Positions 55,701 through 62,950 of a stretch of 64,000 bases of DNA are shown piece after piece. Under the pieces are notes generated by a model. The model saw only the letters and a list, made by a program, of their open reading frames with translations, ran no database searches and was not told the DNA's origin. Both the position numbers and the translations under genes were made by a program. The first letter of the stretch is position 1, and each line of letters begins with the position of its first letter. The stretch comes from an uncultured Victivallales bacterium (GTDB taxonomy: Bacteria; Verrucomicrobiota; Lentisphaeria; Victivallales; UBA1829), in contig CAKUJH010000002.1 of assembly GCA_934661375.1 (NCBI GenBank), forward strand, positions 1 through 64,000, given 5' to 3'.

Positions 55701-55851
55701 TGATTCGGATCAGCCGCAGAAAGCGAAAGTCGTTCTGTCCGGGATTCAACCCGAAATGCTGAAACGGGTATGGGGATGCGTGGAAAGCAAGGACGATTTG
55801 GATTCAATCACCTTGCCGCCACATGAATCCTGTGTCTGGCTGATGGAGTAA
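52042..55851 (+). CDS. Secreted multidomain glycoside-hydrolase-like protein (LamG, CBM9-like, GH-like)
   Basis: A 1269-residue secreted protein. After the signal peptide come a LamG/concanavalin-like domain (residues 17-230) and a CBM9-like domain (about 240-390: DGRIIPWEYSSENG, DGIYAAIQSSGVNL, VWEDDSVEILLCPP, YHFIFNARGAVYDD, WTCEIFIPFSDLE). Beta-sandwich domains follow, then a barrel-like part from about 850 (PYSSMRGLSPFCPE, NIYFDLATADICSNELHHCGY, PDGWILLHTTWHRSPAEGFADMLAMGE). This order matches large uncharacterised glycosidase-like proteins (the DUF6067 kind) in Lentisphaerota; the family name is my inference. AGGAGG precedes the ATG by 5 bases. It follows lacZ by 50 bp, possibly in one transcript. 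It likely binds and trims polymers outside the cell. Confidence 0.82.
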   Translation: MKLAIFLCMAAIAIEAAPVLDLNFDAGSKFYGEQKIEQTGNADIVSHGLKDNALKTGFQNGKFQSMTYNMPSIISEESGTIIFWVKPLDWTGKAPGFKFMVRSFAKDREFIIYKYYKDNFLTWLWREGEKTQQLRFNIANWKQNEWQQVAAVWNPAELKFFLNGRCMFKTKRMVFPSAPFDSVCLGGGWSNETKDYTMLIDEVQIHKEALSDSAIRNEYLKFTKFVSRDDAPIVFSVYPRKAALDGRIIPWEYSSENGIFFDILRDNKCNVSRENARYAFSYDQDGIYAAIQSSGVNLRTTATGRDGKVWEDDSVEILLCPPAAKRKMYHFIFNARGAVYDDLNGNPAWNAKGVKVIHKVENGQWTCEIFIPFSDLERSMPKDGEVWKVNICRSIKSSKKSIASSPCRTDYMDLVHFNAVRFLNGKPTLYSITQTGELGNQQLKLKVDYQMPEKSDTFLNVRAIPDKRSVRPYGSMAQSSKQQDQLSLTADQLPDAGNLEIEFAKKDSVSLYQGTLPYFSICPMTIDYLYTSIARKKLNIICEFGNPVSKGILELKYRLLKKDSPMPEEKVVKQSAIPLSNCFGKCSLSTDISQLPPGKYWVDMSLKDSSGKELAKLHEWYFIPSEEDPFHYSEIQKLIDNTIIPPYTAPKMTDSSFVCLNRTYSFKNGILDEVTSLGKNLLNKPTVLKINGQAVKFSPSNLVSQSKIGGKYLLSGETNDILLAASVKAEYDGFLMYEIEMKPKNRTAKVSDISLDFLLNSEDLIGFDDQMSLFNKQTLPLPAGKTVYCDFSNTPGIWIGSMKTGLLLGMIDSRDWHAKDLGKTLSLQTLKDGTSLKLHFCDTPFELNRVRTLRFYVEATPVRTLNKATKLVRDRTQDMQSWSDYFCQFYEYQVKGWLVPEKVNRINKGLNSYYKRVFPYSSMRGLSPFCPEANYYKELWSTRQLGHYFVDFPTHDQKGRNFIAWTTACLNCRSFKEFKISNLKNVMESGEIDYKNIYFDLATADICSNELHHCGYKDDFGRIGKTNTIPAMREYMQAANLILKQKHPDGWILLHTTWHRSPAEGFADMLAMGELFDRYVARDRNYYKLLTKDSLMIAYASKNLEHTIHLVPQFTRSLEQFAPDQVKKYNQKDPDTDRAIRHFIVSAKMYGLLPVRWKNAIGIRYDQMAKAEDELGRRSDIRMYPCWENSVNPIRVADNENVLLTSYTADGKKFLCYLLNDSDQPQKAKVVLSGIQPEMLKRVWGCVESKDDLDSITLPPHESCVWLME

Positions 55852-55865
55852 AATTCATAAGGACA

Positions 55866-55921
55866 GCGGATCTGCGGATTTTTACCCGGGAGCGGTAAAA
55901 TCTGCGGTCCGCAGTTTTTTT
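55866..55921 (+). terminator. Strong rho-independent terminator
   Basis: GCGGATCTGCGGATTTTTACC (first 20 bases from 55866) can pair with GGTAAAATCTGCGGTCCGC (55893-55911), with one bulge, and is followed by CAG and a seven-T run (55915-55921). It ends the lacZ/LamG transcript. Confidence 0.8.
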
Positions 55922-56252
55922 GTACCGGCTCCACGCTGCGCCCAGTCAGGTTTCACTATTGCTGTCTTGGGTTGAGCGGAGTCCATTCTCATGGAGGAAA
56001 ACGATAAATAATTCCGCAGCATAATGATTGAATTCAATATAAAATGGTTTATCCGAAGCAAAGAAAAACGTCTTAACAAACTGCAGAAAAGTATCGCATC
56101 ATAATCCGGCATCGGTTTGGCAACCGTTTCCCTTGCGGCAAAATATATGTGTTTTGATACATTGCCGCCGCTGATGAAGTGTTTTATCTGACTTCAGCAG
56201 CGGATATTTCCTGTCTGAACAATTTTTTTCATGCACCACGGACATACAATAC
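55922..56252. other. Intergenic stretch with one hairpin, no gene seen
   Basis: No frame with a ribosome site. An imperfect stem, CCGCTGATGAAG near 56168 with CTTCAGCAGCGG near 56192, has no T-run and is of unknown meaning. Confidence 0.4.
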
Positions 56253-56294
56253 AACAGCAAAGCCAGAGTATAGGAAACAACTGGCTTTGCTGTT
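56253..56294 (-). terminator. Hairpin terminator of the pseudopilin gene
   Basis: A perfect 14-bp stem: AACAGCAAAGCCAG (56253-56266) with CTGGCTTTGCTGTT (56281-56294), 25 bp beyond the stop of the minus-strand pseudopilin gene. The T-run after it is weak. Confidence 0.65.
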
Positions 56295-56318
56295 CTTGGA
56301 AATGAGTTGATAATCGGC

Positions 56319-57092
56319 TTATTCGTAAAGCCAGTATTGATACAATCCCCGCAGCGGGTGGGTTGCATAAGAATGCGCAATTTCAGGTTCATTTGATATG
56401 CGGATCGGAGTAACATGCCCGTCAAGCATCAGTGCATTGCTCATATTGGCATGACGGTATGCAATATACTCTTTTGCAAGCTCAACATTCCACCAGTAAC
56501 GCAAAAATCCGGCACCGTTCTTTTTGGGATTGCCGTCCATCAGCAGAAAAGTCTTTCCGTAATTTTTCAGATGAGTCGCTTTCAAGCCTGCCAGGTGCGT
56601 ATTGGAACTGTTGTCATATATCGTTGTGATTCCTGTATTGATGGAATAATTCCCGTACATGGAACCCGGATTACTCGAAAAGAAAGCCAATTCATTCATC
56701 GGACACATGAAAAACTTTCCATAGGCTGTTTTTTCCGGATTGGTTTTATTGATATATTCTGTTGCGGTTGGGATTTTATCAATAGCTTCTGAATAATCTT
56801 TCCCGATCCCCAGATAAGGAGCGGCAAAATGATAATAATAATACCACTTGTCGTAAACCATGCAGGTCGGGATGAACCAATCCATATAGTCGTTTGTGTA
56901 CATGGCTCCTGCTGTGCCATTTTGTTTCAACTGGTTCATGCACGTAATGGCTCTGGCTCTGTTGCGTGCAGAATTCAAGGCGGGAAGCAGCATGCCTGCC
57001 AAAATTGCAATGATGGCTATAACAACCAGGAGTTCTATTAATGTGAATTTGAACAACATTGTTCCCAGATTTTTGTCGTAACTCATTTTCAT
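56319..57092 (-). CDS. Type II-secretion-like pseudopilin (H-X9-DG type)
   Basis: A 257-residue protein with a prepilin-type leader and hydrophobic helix (KFTLIELLVVIAIIAILAGMLLPALNSAR); the residue before the F is lysine, not the usual glycine. After it comes a large globular head ending with HANMSNALMLDGHV, the H-X9-DG signature. Proteins of this kind occur in very many copies in Lentisphaerota and are thought to be processed by prepilin peptidase and anchored in the inner membrane; their role is unclear, but they often lie beside glycosidase genes and AraC regulators, as here. I take the ATG at 57092, after a purine-rich GGAAAGGGAAAG stretch; an upstream in-frame start at 57134 lies within the promoter. 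Confidence 0.88.
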   Translation of the reverse strand: MKMSYDKNLGTMLFKFTLIELLVVIAIIAILAGMLLPALNSARNRARAITCMNQLKQNGTAGAMYTNDYMDWFIPTCMVYDKWYYYYHFAAPYLGIGKDYSEAIDKIPTATEYINKTNPEKTAYGKFFMCPMNELAFFSSNPGSMYGNYSINTGITTIYDNSSNTHLAGLKATHLKNYGKTFLLMDGNPKKNGAGFLRYWWNVELAKEYIAYRHANMSNALMLDGHVTPIRISNEPEIAHSYATHPLRGLYQYWLYE

Positions 57093-57132
57093 TTCTTTCC
57101 CTTTCCTTTCATTAAATTCCGTCTCTCTATAC

Positions 57133-57161
57133 ACTATAACACCATGAAATCATAAAAGCAA
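57133..57161 (-). promoter_or_regulatory. Promoter of the pseudopilin gene
   Basis: On the minus strand TTGCTT (57161-57156), a 17-bp spacer and TATAGT (57138-57133), about 40 bp before the chosen ATG. The 320-bp region to the divergent AraC gene is AT-rich and otherwise without a gene. Confidence 0.6.
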
Positions 57162-57413
57162 TTGTATATTTGATGCAAATATATGTAATCTTGAAACATG
57201 GACACTGCTTTACCGGTTACCGTAAAAGTTTTCTACATTTTTCAAAATAATAAACTTGAAAAGATGCTGAAAGATGCTATTATAAAAAACAGACGGAGCT
57301 CCCGCGCCCGAATTAAAGATATTAACTATTTGTATCATAGCATAGAATCTGATTGCAGCAAATCAAACCCGGTATTTTTCTCGGGCAGTTGCAAAACGTA
57401 AGAGGAAAAGAGA

Positions 57414-58229
57414 ATGAATACTTTTACAGTTCACAGGACCTGGAATCCTCCTTTTCCACCTTTGCCGTTTCAGCCAAATGGAGCAGGGGTAAATTGTTTT
57501 GCGCAAGGACGCAAAGAAGATTTGTCGACTGAAGATTGTGTGGAACTTTGCTGGGTCAATCGGGGACGTTGCATTATTGAAGTACAGAAGAAACAGTTTG
57601 AATTGCAAAAAGGACAGTGTATTTTCAGAATTCCAATGGAACCAAGAAGAAAATATGTGACGCAAGGTCCTGCTGAAATCTGGTGGGCAACAATTGATGG
57701 TGAAAATGCAAAAACATTTATCGACATGTTTCATTACCCGGTCGGGATTCTCGATGCCGGTGAATGTCCTGTCGAACTGTTTCAAAGAATTGCAAGAGGA
57801 CTGCTGAAAAACAGACCTGACATGCCTCGTCTTCTGGTTCCATTATATACAGAACTTTTTATCCGTGCCGGAGGAAATACAAATTCAAAATGTTCATTTG
57901 TGCATCCGGTTGCAGAGGAAGCATTATTCCGGCTCAATACCGAATACTCGGACTCTGACCTGAATATAAATGCTCTTGCCGAATGTCTGGAGGTGCACCG
58001 GACAACATTGGACAGAGTCATGCTCAAAGAGTTTAATGAAACACCGATCAATATGCTGACAAGAATTCGATTGGATCATGGACTTCACTTGCTGAAAACG
58101 ACCTCGCTTCCCATCGCTGAAATAGCACATCAATGTGGCATCCGGGGAAGCGGATATTTCTGTCGTTTAATCCAAAAAAAAATCAAAATGTCACCGGTGG
58201 AATATAGAAAGTTGTCGCAAAACAACTGA
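57414..58229 (+). CDS. AraC family transcriptional regulator
   Basis: A 271-residue AraC-type regulator. The N-terminal part looks like a cupin sensor (VELCWVNRGRCIIEVQKKQFELQKGQCIFRIP). The C-terminal DNA-binding region at about 170-268 has both helix-turn-helices (LNINALAECLEVHRTTLDRVMLKEF and PIAEIAHQCGIRGSGYFCRLIQKK). The second HTH has the usual GF..xSYF replaced by GIRGSGYF. It is divergent from the pseudopilin gene and shares its 320-bp upstream region, so it may control it and its own synthesis. AGAGGAAA lies 6 bases upstream of the ATG. Confidence 0.88.
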   Translation: MNTFTVHRTWNPPFPPLPFQPNGAGVNCFAQGRKEDLSTEDCVELCWVNRGRCIIEVQKKQFELQKGQCIFRIPMEPRRKYVTQGPAEIWWATIDGENAKTFIDMFHYPVGILDAGECPVELFQRIARGLLKNRPDMPRLLVPLYTELFIRAGGNTNSKCSFVHPVAEEALFRLNTEYSDSDLNINALAECLEVHRTTLDRVMLKEFNETPINMLTRIRLDHGLHLLKTTSLPIAEIAHQCGIRGSGYFCRLIQKKIKMSPVEYRKLSQNN

Positions 58230-58593
58230 ACATCGGCTGATTACTCTCCGAATAACGGGAACAAAAGAGCCGGACATGTTGATTTTTCAGGGAAAAACGA
58301 AAAGATAAAATGGCGCCCCATTTATGGTCAAATCAAAACTCATTCTCCGTTCTGCAACTCATTGATTTTCAGGTATTCGCAAAAGTCACACCATTTCGGA
58401 TGGAGAATTTTTGCATTTCACCAAAAGGCATTCTCCATTTCTCCGGCAATTGATATGACACGCTTCAGGATCGCTGTCGCAGCAAGGCGGCGGTCCAGTT
58501 CTTCGGCCTCCTGCGCGTCAAATTCGCGCCTTTTGACGGTCAGCCGGGCCAGTTTCCCTACTGCCGCCTCATAGCCCGTCAGCGCGGTAAGCT
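58230..58593. other. Scrambled region with minus-strand coding-like fragment
   Basis: On the minus strand an open frame ending at 58420-58418 reads LTALTGYEAAVGKLARLT, then VKRREFDAQEAEELDRRL and further to AGEMENAFW. It has amino-acid composition of a helical protein but no start or ribosome site, and its frame closes upstream near 58645. I could not assign it; it looks like a leftover of a mobile or phage gene. Confidence 0.35.
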
Positions 58594-58950
58594 GTGCGAA
58601 CTGTATGGCTCTGTCGCCGGGTGCGGACGGTAGACGGAAAAGGCTTCACCTTCGCCGAAAATGTGAAAACAGTTCAGGGGCACCTTCCGATGCTGATAGC
58701 AATAGCCAACGGCATTCTCTGGCAGCAATGGCTGGATGACGGTTTGTTCAAGAATTTGGCTGAACTGGCAAAGCATCTGGGAAAAGACAGATCGGCAGTA
58801 TCCCACATGCTTCAACTGGCACGGCTCTCACCTGAAATTATACACCTGGCAATCATCGGGGCACTGCCGAGCCATATCACGCTCAATTTCTTAAAATCAG
58901 GGCTTCCTGCGGATTGGGAAGAGCAGAAGAAGTTCCTGCAGATCGAATGA
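58594..58950 (+). pseudogene. HTH fragment like the C-terminal tail of a large serine recombinase
   Basis: About 118 codons end with ILWQQWLDDGLFKNLAEL, AKHLGKDRSAVSHMLQLARLSPEII and then GALPSHITLNFLKSGLPADWEEQKKFL. This matches the pattern (aromatic-rich helix, IAELAx-x-x-x-SxVSRxLxLxxLxPxIxxAIxxGxxP, LPxxWxxQ) found at the tail of, or just beside, site-specific serine recombinases of certain mobile cassettes. No recombinase catalytic domain lies upstream, the first codons have no ribosome site, and a stop closes the frame at 58588. I therefore regard it as a remnant of an integrated element. Confidence 0.5.
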
Positions 58951-58997
58951 TTTCAAGCATTATAAGTCCGGGGACAGATAATCATCAAAATGTAATT

Positions 58998-59045
58998 TTT
59001 ATCGTGCCATTTATCGTGCCATTTAATGTGCCATTTAATGTGCCA
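58998..59045. repeat. Four tandem 12-bp repeats
   Basis: Two copies of TTTATCGTGCCA (58998-59009, 59010-59021) are followed by two of TTTAATGTGCCA (59022-59033, 59034-59045). They lie just after the recombinase-tail fragment and could be a recombinase or replication binding array. In one frame they read I/N-V-P-F repeats, but without a credible gene. Confidence 0.75.
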
Positions 59046-59255
59046 GCGGCCAGGAACCAAGGACTTGATCACTCGCCGTCGATAAGGCACAGATCAGCAG
59101 ATTGCCATCATCCCCCCAAAAGTCCGGAGTATTTTGCAATAACCCGCTGGATTTTCAGCAAACTCGCGGCAATGTATACGCCGTCTACCACAACGCACAC
59201 CATGCACAACAGGTCCCGCTTGCCGACCGGGGAAGTCGGCAGCCTTTCTTTCTCC
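59046..59255. other. Junk-like stretch beyond the truncated fusion gene
   Basis: No gene supported. A minus-strand frame (RDLPRKLCLEEKERLPTS) runs through it but has no start context. Confidence 0.35.
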
Positions 59256-60008
59256 TCAAGGCAAAGCTTCCGGGGCAAATCCCGGAGCAACGCCACTTAC
59301 CCCGGATCGCCAGCCGGGATTGGTGACGATGGTCCCGTCCTTCATCCAGTAGCGGCGGATAAATCCGTAGGGATTGTTATAGACGGAGCCGATTTCGATT
59401 TCGCCGGGCTGAAGGTTCATGACGGCCCGCGTAAGAGCCCGCATGGCGGCATCCGCTGCCGCGTTGAAGGCGTAGCGGGTACGTTCATCGGCCGCGCCGG
59501 GATTGCCGTACTCGGGGCCGGTATGGGTGTGATCGGCGCAGATGATAATGGAATGCGGGAGATCCAGGAAGTAGATGAAGAAGCGGGCGGCCACGGCGGG
59601 CATGATCATATTGGCCAGCATTTCGGAAATCGAACGCAGAGCGCAGGCGAAAATACGGAACTTCCTGTTGTACCGCATCTCCAGGAACTGGCCCAGACTC
59701 ATGGCGCGCGTTTCACGGAAACGGTATGTGCAGTAGCCATACAGTCCCATGGCAATGGTCAGAGGTGCGATCAGACTGTTCCAGAATGCAATGGCGAATC
59801 CTGTTTTGTAGTGTACTTCCACATAGGCAACCAGACCGGTTACGGCCAATGCATTGGCCACATCGCCCATGCTCAGCACATATCGCCTCGCGCAGCGACC
59901 AGCAGAGAGGAAATCCGCCACACTGTGAACGTATTTTCTGGAATACATTCCCAGGAACATCACAAATGCCGTGGGAATGATCACGATCAGCCAGTCGATC
60001 CAACTCAT
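59256..60008 (-). CDS. Chimera: N-terminal part of sodium:solute symporter joined to ceramidase-like fragment
   Basis: A 250-codon frame made of two unrelated pieces. Residues 1-150 are the first part of an SSS-family symporter (about four membrane helices: WLIVIIPTAFVMFLGMYSRK, VADFLSAGRCARRYVLSMGDVANALAV, FWNSLIAPLTIAMGLYGYC, SLGQFLEMRYN). From about 153 the text changes to IIICADHTHTGPEYGNPG and FIRRYWMKDGTIVTNPG, typical of neutral/alkaline ceramidase-like proteins (THTHSGP, NRR, TNPG motifs), which itself stops early at 59256. Full symporters need about 500 residues and ceramidases over 400, so neither is functional. The junction near 59555 looks like the scar of a deletion. It lies 16 bp downstream of the GH99-like gene. 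Confidence 0.75.
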   Translation of the reverse strand: MSWIDWLIVIIPTAFVMFLGMYSRKYVHSVADFLSAGRCARRYVLSMGDVANALAVTGLVAYVEVHYKTGFAIAFWNSLIAPLTIAMGLYGYCTYRFRETRAMSLGQFLEMRYNRKFRIFACALRSISEMLANMIMPAVAARFFIYFLDLPHSIIICADHTHTGPEYGNPGAADERTRYAFNAAADAAMRALTRAVMNLQPGEIEIGSVYNNPYGFIRRYWMKDGTIVTNPGWRSGVSGVAPGFAPEALP

Positions 60009-60024
60009 CTTATCTTCCCTTATC

Positions 60025-62919
60025 CTATTTGCAATCTGCGGTGTGGTCGATGGAAATTTCGGCTAACTTCCCGCGGAACATTTCAGCTCCTTTCGGAAGT
60101 CCGAATTCCGGTTTGGTATGTCCGCCGAAGAGTGACGGCTTGAAGTAAAGAGCCAGATGTTTCGGGAAATCGAAACGCTTTTCGACACCGTTGACGGTGA
60201 AGACAAGCTGCCGGAGATCGTAGCGGATCTCCACCTTGTTCCATTTGCCGGGCTCCAGAGGCAGGTCTGTGGCGAACTTCGAGGTCTTGAGTTCACGGTC
60301 GCCGAAGGTAAAGCAGAGCCGGTCGTTCATGGAAAAGACCGTCACTGAACCGAGGATCCGGTCATAGTGGCGGAAGAGCGTGTAGAGTTTCGTTTCCGGC
60401 AGGGGTTCGGGTTTGATCTCGAATCTCAGCGTGAAACTGCCCCGGGGGAAAGCTTCCTTTGGGAAATGCAGATATGTTTTTCCGTCGAACTCCAGCACGG
60501 TGCGTCCGGCATCCGTGCCCCAGCGCGGCGCGTGACGTCCTTCGGGGGCCGGAAGGTTGTGCATCGCTCCTTCATAGTCGTAGCCGCCGCCCAAGTCGCA
60601 GACGAAATAGGGGTCGAAACCGTTGAGCGGCATCACATCGCCGCAGGCGGGTTCGAACTTCCAATTCAGCCGGGGAACGAGAGCGCTGTAAACCGGAACG
60701 GAAACGACTTTGTCATACATCTCGCTGTGCAGAGAAAGCTCTTCAAACTTTTCCGGGACCGGGCGGGGAATGACCGGCGCCGAGCGGAAGATCCTGCCCG
60801 AAACCGTTACCGCCCGCATCTGACAGACGGGATAATTGCGTTCCGGCCGGATGTCGGCAGAAAATCCGGAGCTGCCGCTTCCGACCGGAACAGGAATGTC
60901 CGGCAATTTCCGCTCGTCCCGTATCGAAAGGCGGCACTTGGGGAAGGCGTGTGCCAGTATGCCGTATTTGAGGATTTTTTCCGCGGGGAAAGTGAAAGTT
61001 TCCCCGTCCGCAGAGACCTTGATCTGGGCTTTTTCGACGTTTTCTTTTGGGATCGAGAGCATGAAACGGCTCGACGCCGGCCAGATCAGAGAACGGCTCT
61101 TCATCCGGTCGCCCTCGCGGGTGAGTTTTCCGAGGGTAACGTTGGGAAATCCCCAGTCGCGGATCTTCCACGCTCCGCCGCCGGGAACCTCGATGAGGAT
61201 CGGACGGGCGCCGCTGCGCCGGGTGGAAAACGTTCCGGTGAAGGTGAAATACTTTTCCGTGTCGAACTCCTTCTGCGGATCGACGGCGTACACCTCGCGT
61301 CCGAAATCGACCACTTCAAGAGAGGCAAGTTTCTCGCCCGCATCGATCTTTCCAGTGACGCGCATGGTGCCGTCTCCATTCATCTTTGCGTTGAAATCGA
61401 AACTTTCAGGGGTGAGCAAGTCGCGCAGACTCTGGCGCACGGACTTGTAGTTGTAGCAGAAGGTCGGCAGCAGACGCACATACTGCAGATGCCGGAAAAC
61501 GATCTTTTTGCCGTCCGCCCCCGTCACAGTGAGACGGGGCAGCAGAACGAACTCGCGGCTCAGTTTCTCCGTCGGCACCCGGAAGGTTACCGCGCGAAGC
61601 CGGCTCCGGTCGAACTTTTCTTCGGGGAAAGCGATCAGGACTTTTCCGTTGCGGTCAAGCAGTTCCAGTTTCGTCCGGTAGGTTCCCTCCGTGCCGTCGG
61701 GGATGTTCAGCAGTTCCAGTCCGAGGACTTCGCCCAGTTTCAGCGTCTCGCGGCAGGAGAATGCCATCGGCGGTATGTTGAGGTCGTCACCCGGATTCGG
61801 AGCGGGCTTTTCACCGCGCAGCACACCGGCGTAGTAGCGCACGAGACGCTGGAGCACGAGCGAATTGTACAGCGTCGGCTGCCAGCAGGTGTTTTCGTTG
61901 AATTCGTTCCACTCGAAGAAGAAAATCATGTCCGGGTTGAATTCGATCAGCCGGTTGAACGACTCGCGGGCGCGGCCGGTGCCGTCCTCGGTGAGATTGA
62001 CGCCGCTCATGTGATTGATGTAGCCGTGCAGCATTTCGCCGCAGACGAGCTTGTCTTTGTTTTCCGGTCTGGCAAGTTCGGCGTGCAGCAGCGGAGCGAT
62101 CTCGCTGTCCCAGAGCCGGAAATCGGTGATCTGAGTGTATTCTTCTGTCAGCCGCCGCGTGCCGGGAATAAGCTGGATGGCTCCGAAGACCCGCAGGATG
62201 TCGGCAATGCGCTGCCGGTATTTCGTCCGCAGAGCATCGTCCCACCGGCCTTTTCGGTAAAAGGTATTTTCATCATCATTGTCTATCTTCAAGCTGCCGA
62301 AGACAACAAAGGCGTCCCCGAACTCCTGCTTCAAACCGGACAGGAACTTTTCCATTGCCGGAAGAGCGATATAGGCGGAATTGTAAGTGGAAATCGGGAT
62401 GCGTCCGTTGATTTTCGGCGAAAAAGGCGACGCCAGCGCCATCCTGAGCACATGACGGGCATTTTCGCCGTCCACGGTATATCTGCCGCTCTCTCCGAAG
62501 GAGAATTGCAGAAATTCCCAGTAGTTCTTCAGCTGTGGAGCTTTTTCCAGAAGTTTCAATGCGCGGCCGGCATTCCTCTGCAGCTTGCCGCCCGCAGAAC
62601 TGAGACTTCCGCCGCCGTCGAAGCCGTAGCTCTGGCGGATGAGACAGTCCCGGACAAATGATTCTTCAGTAAGGGTAATGAAATTGGTTTTACCCCGGAT
62701 GGTCCGGTCAAAAAAGAGAGGCCGATCAATATATCCGTCTAAAAAGTTCTGGAACAGACCGTACTTGTACTGTATCTCGGGGTACATCAGCGTCCGCGGG
62801 GCAATCCGCCGTCGCACGGGGACGGGCAAAGGACCGCTTTCGGTGCGCGTGAAGGGGATGTCTTCCGCCTGTAATGACAACAGCAGAAACGGCAGGGCTG
62901 CCAACATTTTTTTCATCAT
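60025..62919 (-). CDS. Secreted GH99-like glycosidase with C-terminal LamG domain
   Basis: A 964-residue secreted protein: signal peptide MMKKMLAALPFLLLSLQAE, then a barrel-like catalytic region (residues 25-420). It starts MYPEIQYKYGLFQNFLDGYID and contains GYINHMSG and MIFFFEWNEFNENTCWQPTLYNSL; the EWNE motif recalls GH99/GH71-type enzymes, but the assignment is tentative. Beta domains follow, and the last 170 residues form a concanavalin/LamG-like jelly roll (TVLEFDGKTYLHFPKEAF, GSFTLRFEIKPEPLP, PGKWNKVEIRYDLRQLVFTVNG). The ATG at 62919 has AGGAGG 11 bases upstream. It lies between a glutaminase-fold gene and the symporter/ceramidase chimera on one strand. The segment appears more GC-rich in third codon positions than the 46-58 kb region. 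Confidence 0.75.
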   Translation of the reverse strand: MMKKMLAALPFLLLSLQAEDIPFTRTESGPLPVPVRRRIAPRTLMYPEIQYKYGLFQNFLDGYIDRPLFFDRTIRGKTNFITLTEESFVRDCLIRQSYGFDGGGSLSSAGGKLQRNAGRALKLLEKAPQLKNYWEFLQFSFGESGRYTVDGENARHVLRMALASPFSPKINGRIPISTYNSAYIALPAMEKFLSGLKQEFGDAFVVFGSLKIDNDDENTFYRKGRWDDALRTKYRQRIADILRVFGAIQLIPGTRRLTEEYTQITDFRLWDSEIAPLLHAELARPENKDKLVCGEMLHGYINHMSGVNLTEDGTGRARESFNRLIEFNPDMIFFFEWNEFNENTCWQPTLYNSLVLQRLVRYYAGVLRGEKPAPNPGDDLNIPPMAFSCRETLKLGEVLGLELLNIPDGTEGTYRTKLELLDRNGKVLIAFPEEKFDRSRLRAVTFRVPTEKLSREFVLLPRLTVTGADGKKIVFRHLQYVRLLPTFCYNYKSVRQSLRDLLTPESFDFNAKMNGDGTMRVTGKIDAGEKLASLEVVDFGREVYAVDPQKEFDTEKYFTFTGTFSTRRSGARPILIEVPGGGAWKIRDWGFPNVTLGKLTREGDRMKSRSLIWPASSRFMLSIPKENVEKAQIKVSADGETFTFPAEKILKYGILAHAFPKCRLSIRDERKLPDIPVPVGSGSSGFSADIRPERNYPVCQMRAVTVSGRIFRSAPVIPRPVPEKFEELSLHSEMYDKVVSVPVYSALVPRLNWKFEPACGDVMPLNGFDPYFVCDLGGGYDYEGAMHNLPAPEGRHAPRWGTDAGRTVLEFDGKTYLHFPKEAFPRGSFTLRFEIKPEPLPETKLYTLFRHYDRILGSVTVFSMNDRLCFTFGDRELKTSKFATDLPLEPGKWNKVEIRYDLRQLVFTVNGVEKRFDFPKHLALYFKPSLFGGHTKPEFGLPKGAEMFRGKLAEISIDHTADCK

Positions 62920-62950
62920 TTCAAGTTTGCCTCCTGATCCAGTGGTTTGT

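Noticed and set aside
58911..59300. Protein with I/N-V-P-F repeats encoded by the 12-bp repeats
   Set aside because: The frame lacks a start context and runs into the antisense of the chimeric gene; the repeat is better viewed as a DNA element.
60367..62661. Plus-strand open frame of 764 codons opposite the GH99-like gene
   Set aside because: The minus-strand gene has a signal peptide, a ribosome site and recognisable domains; this frame has none of these.
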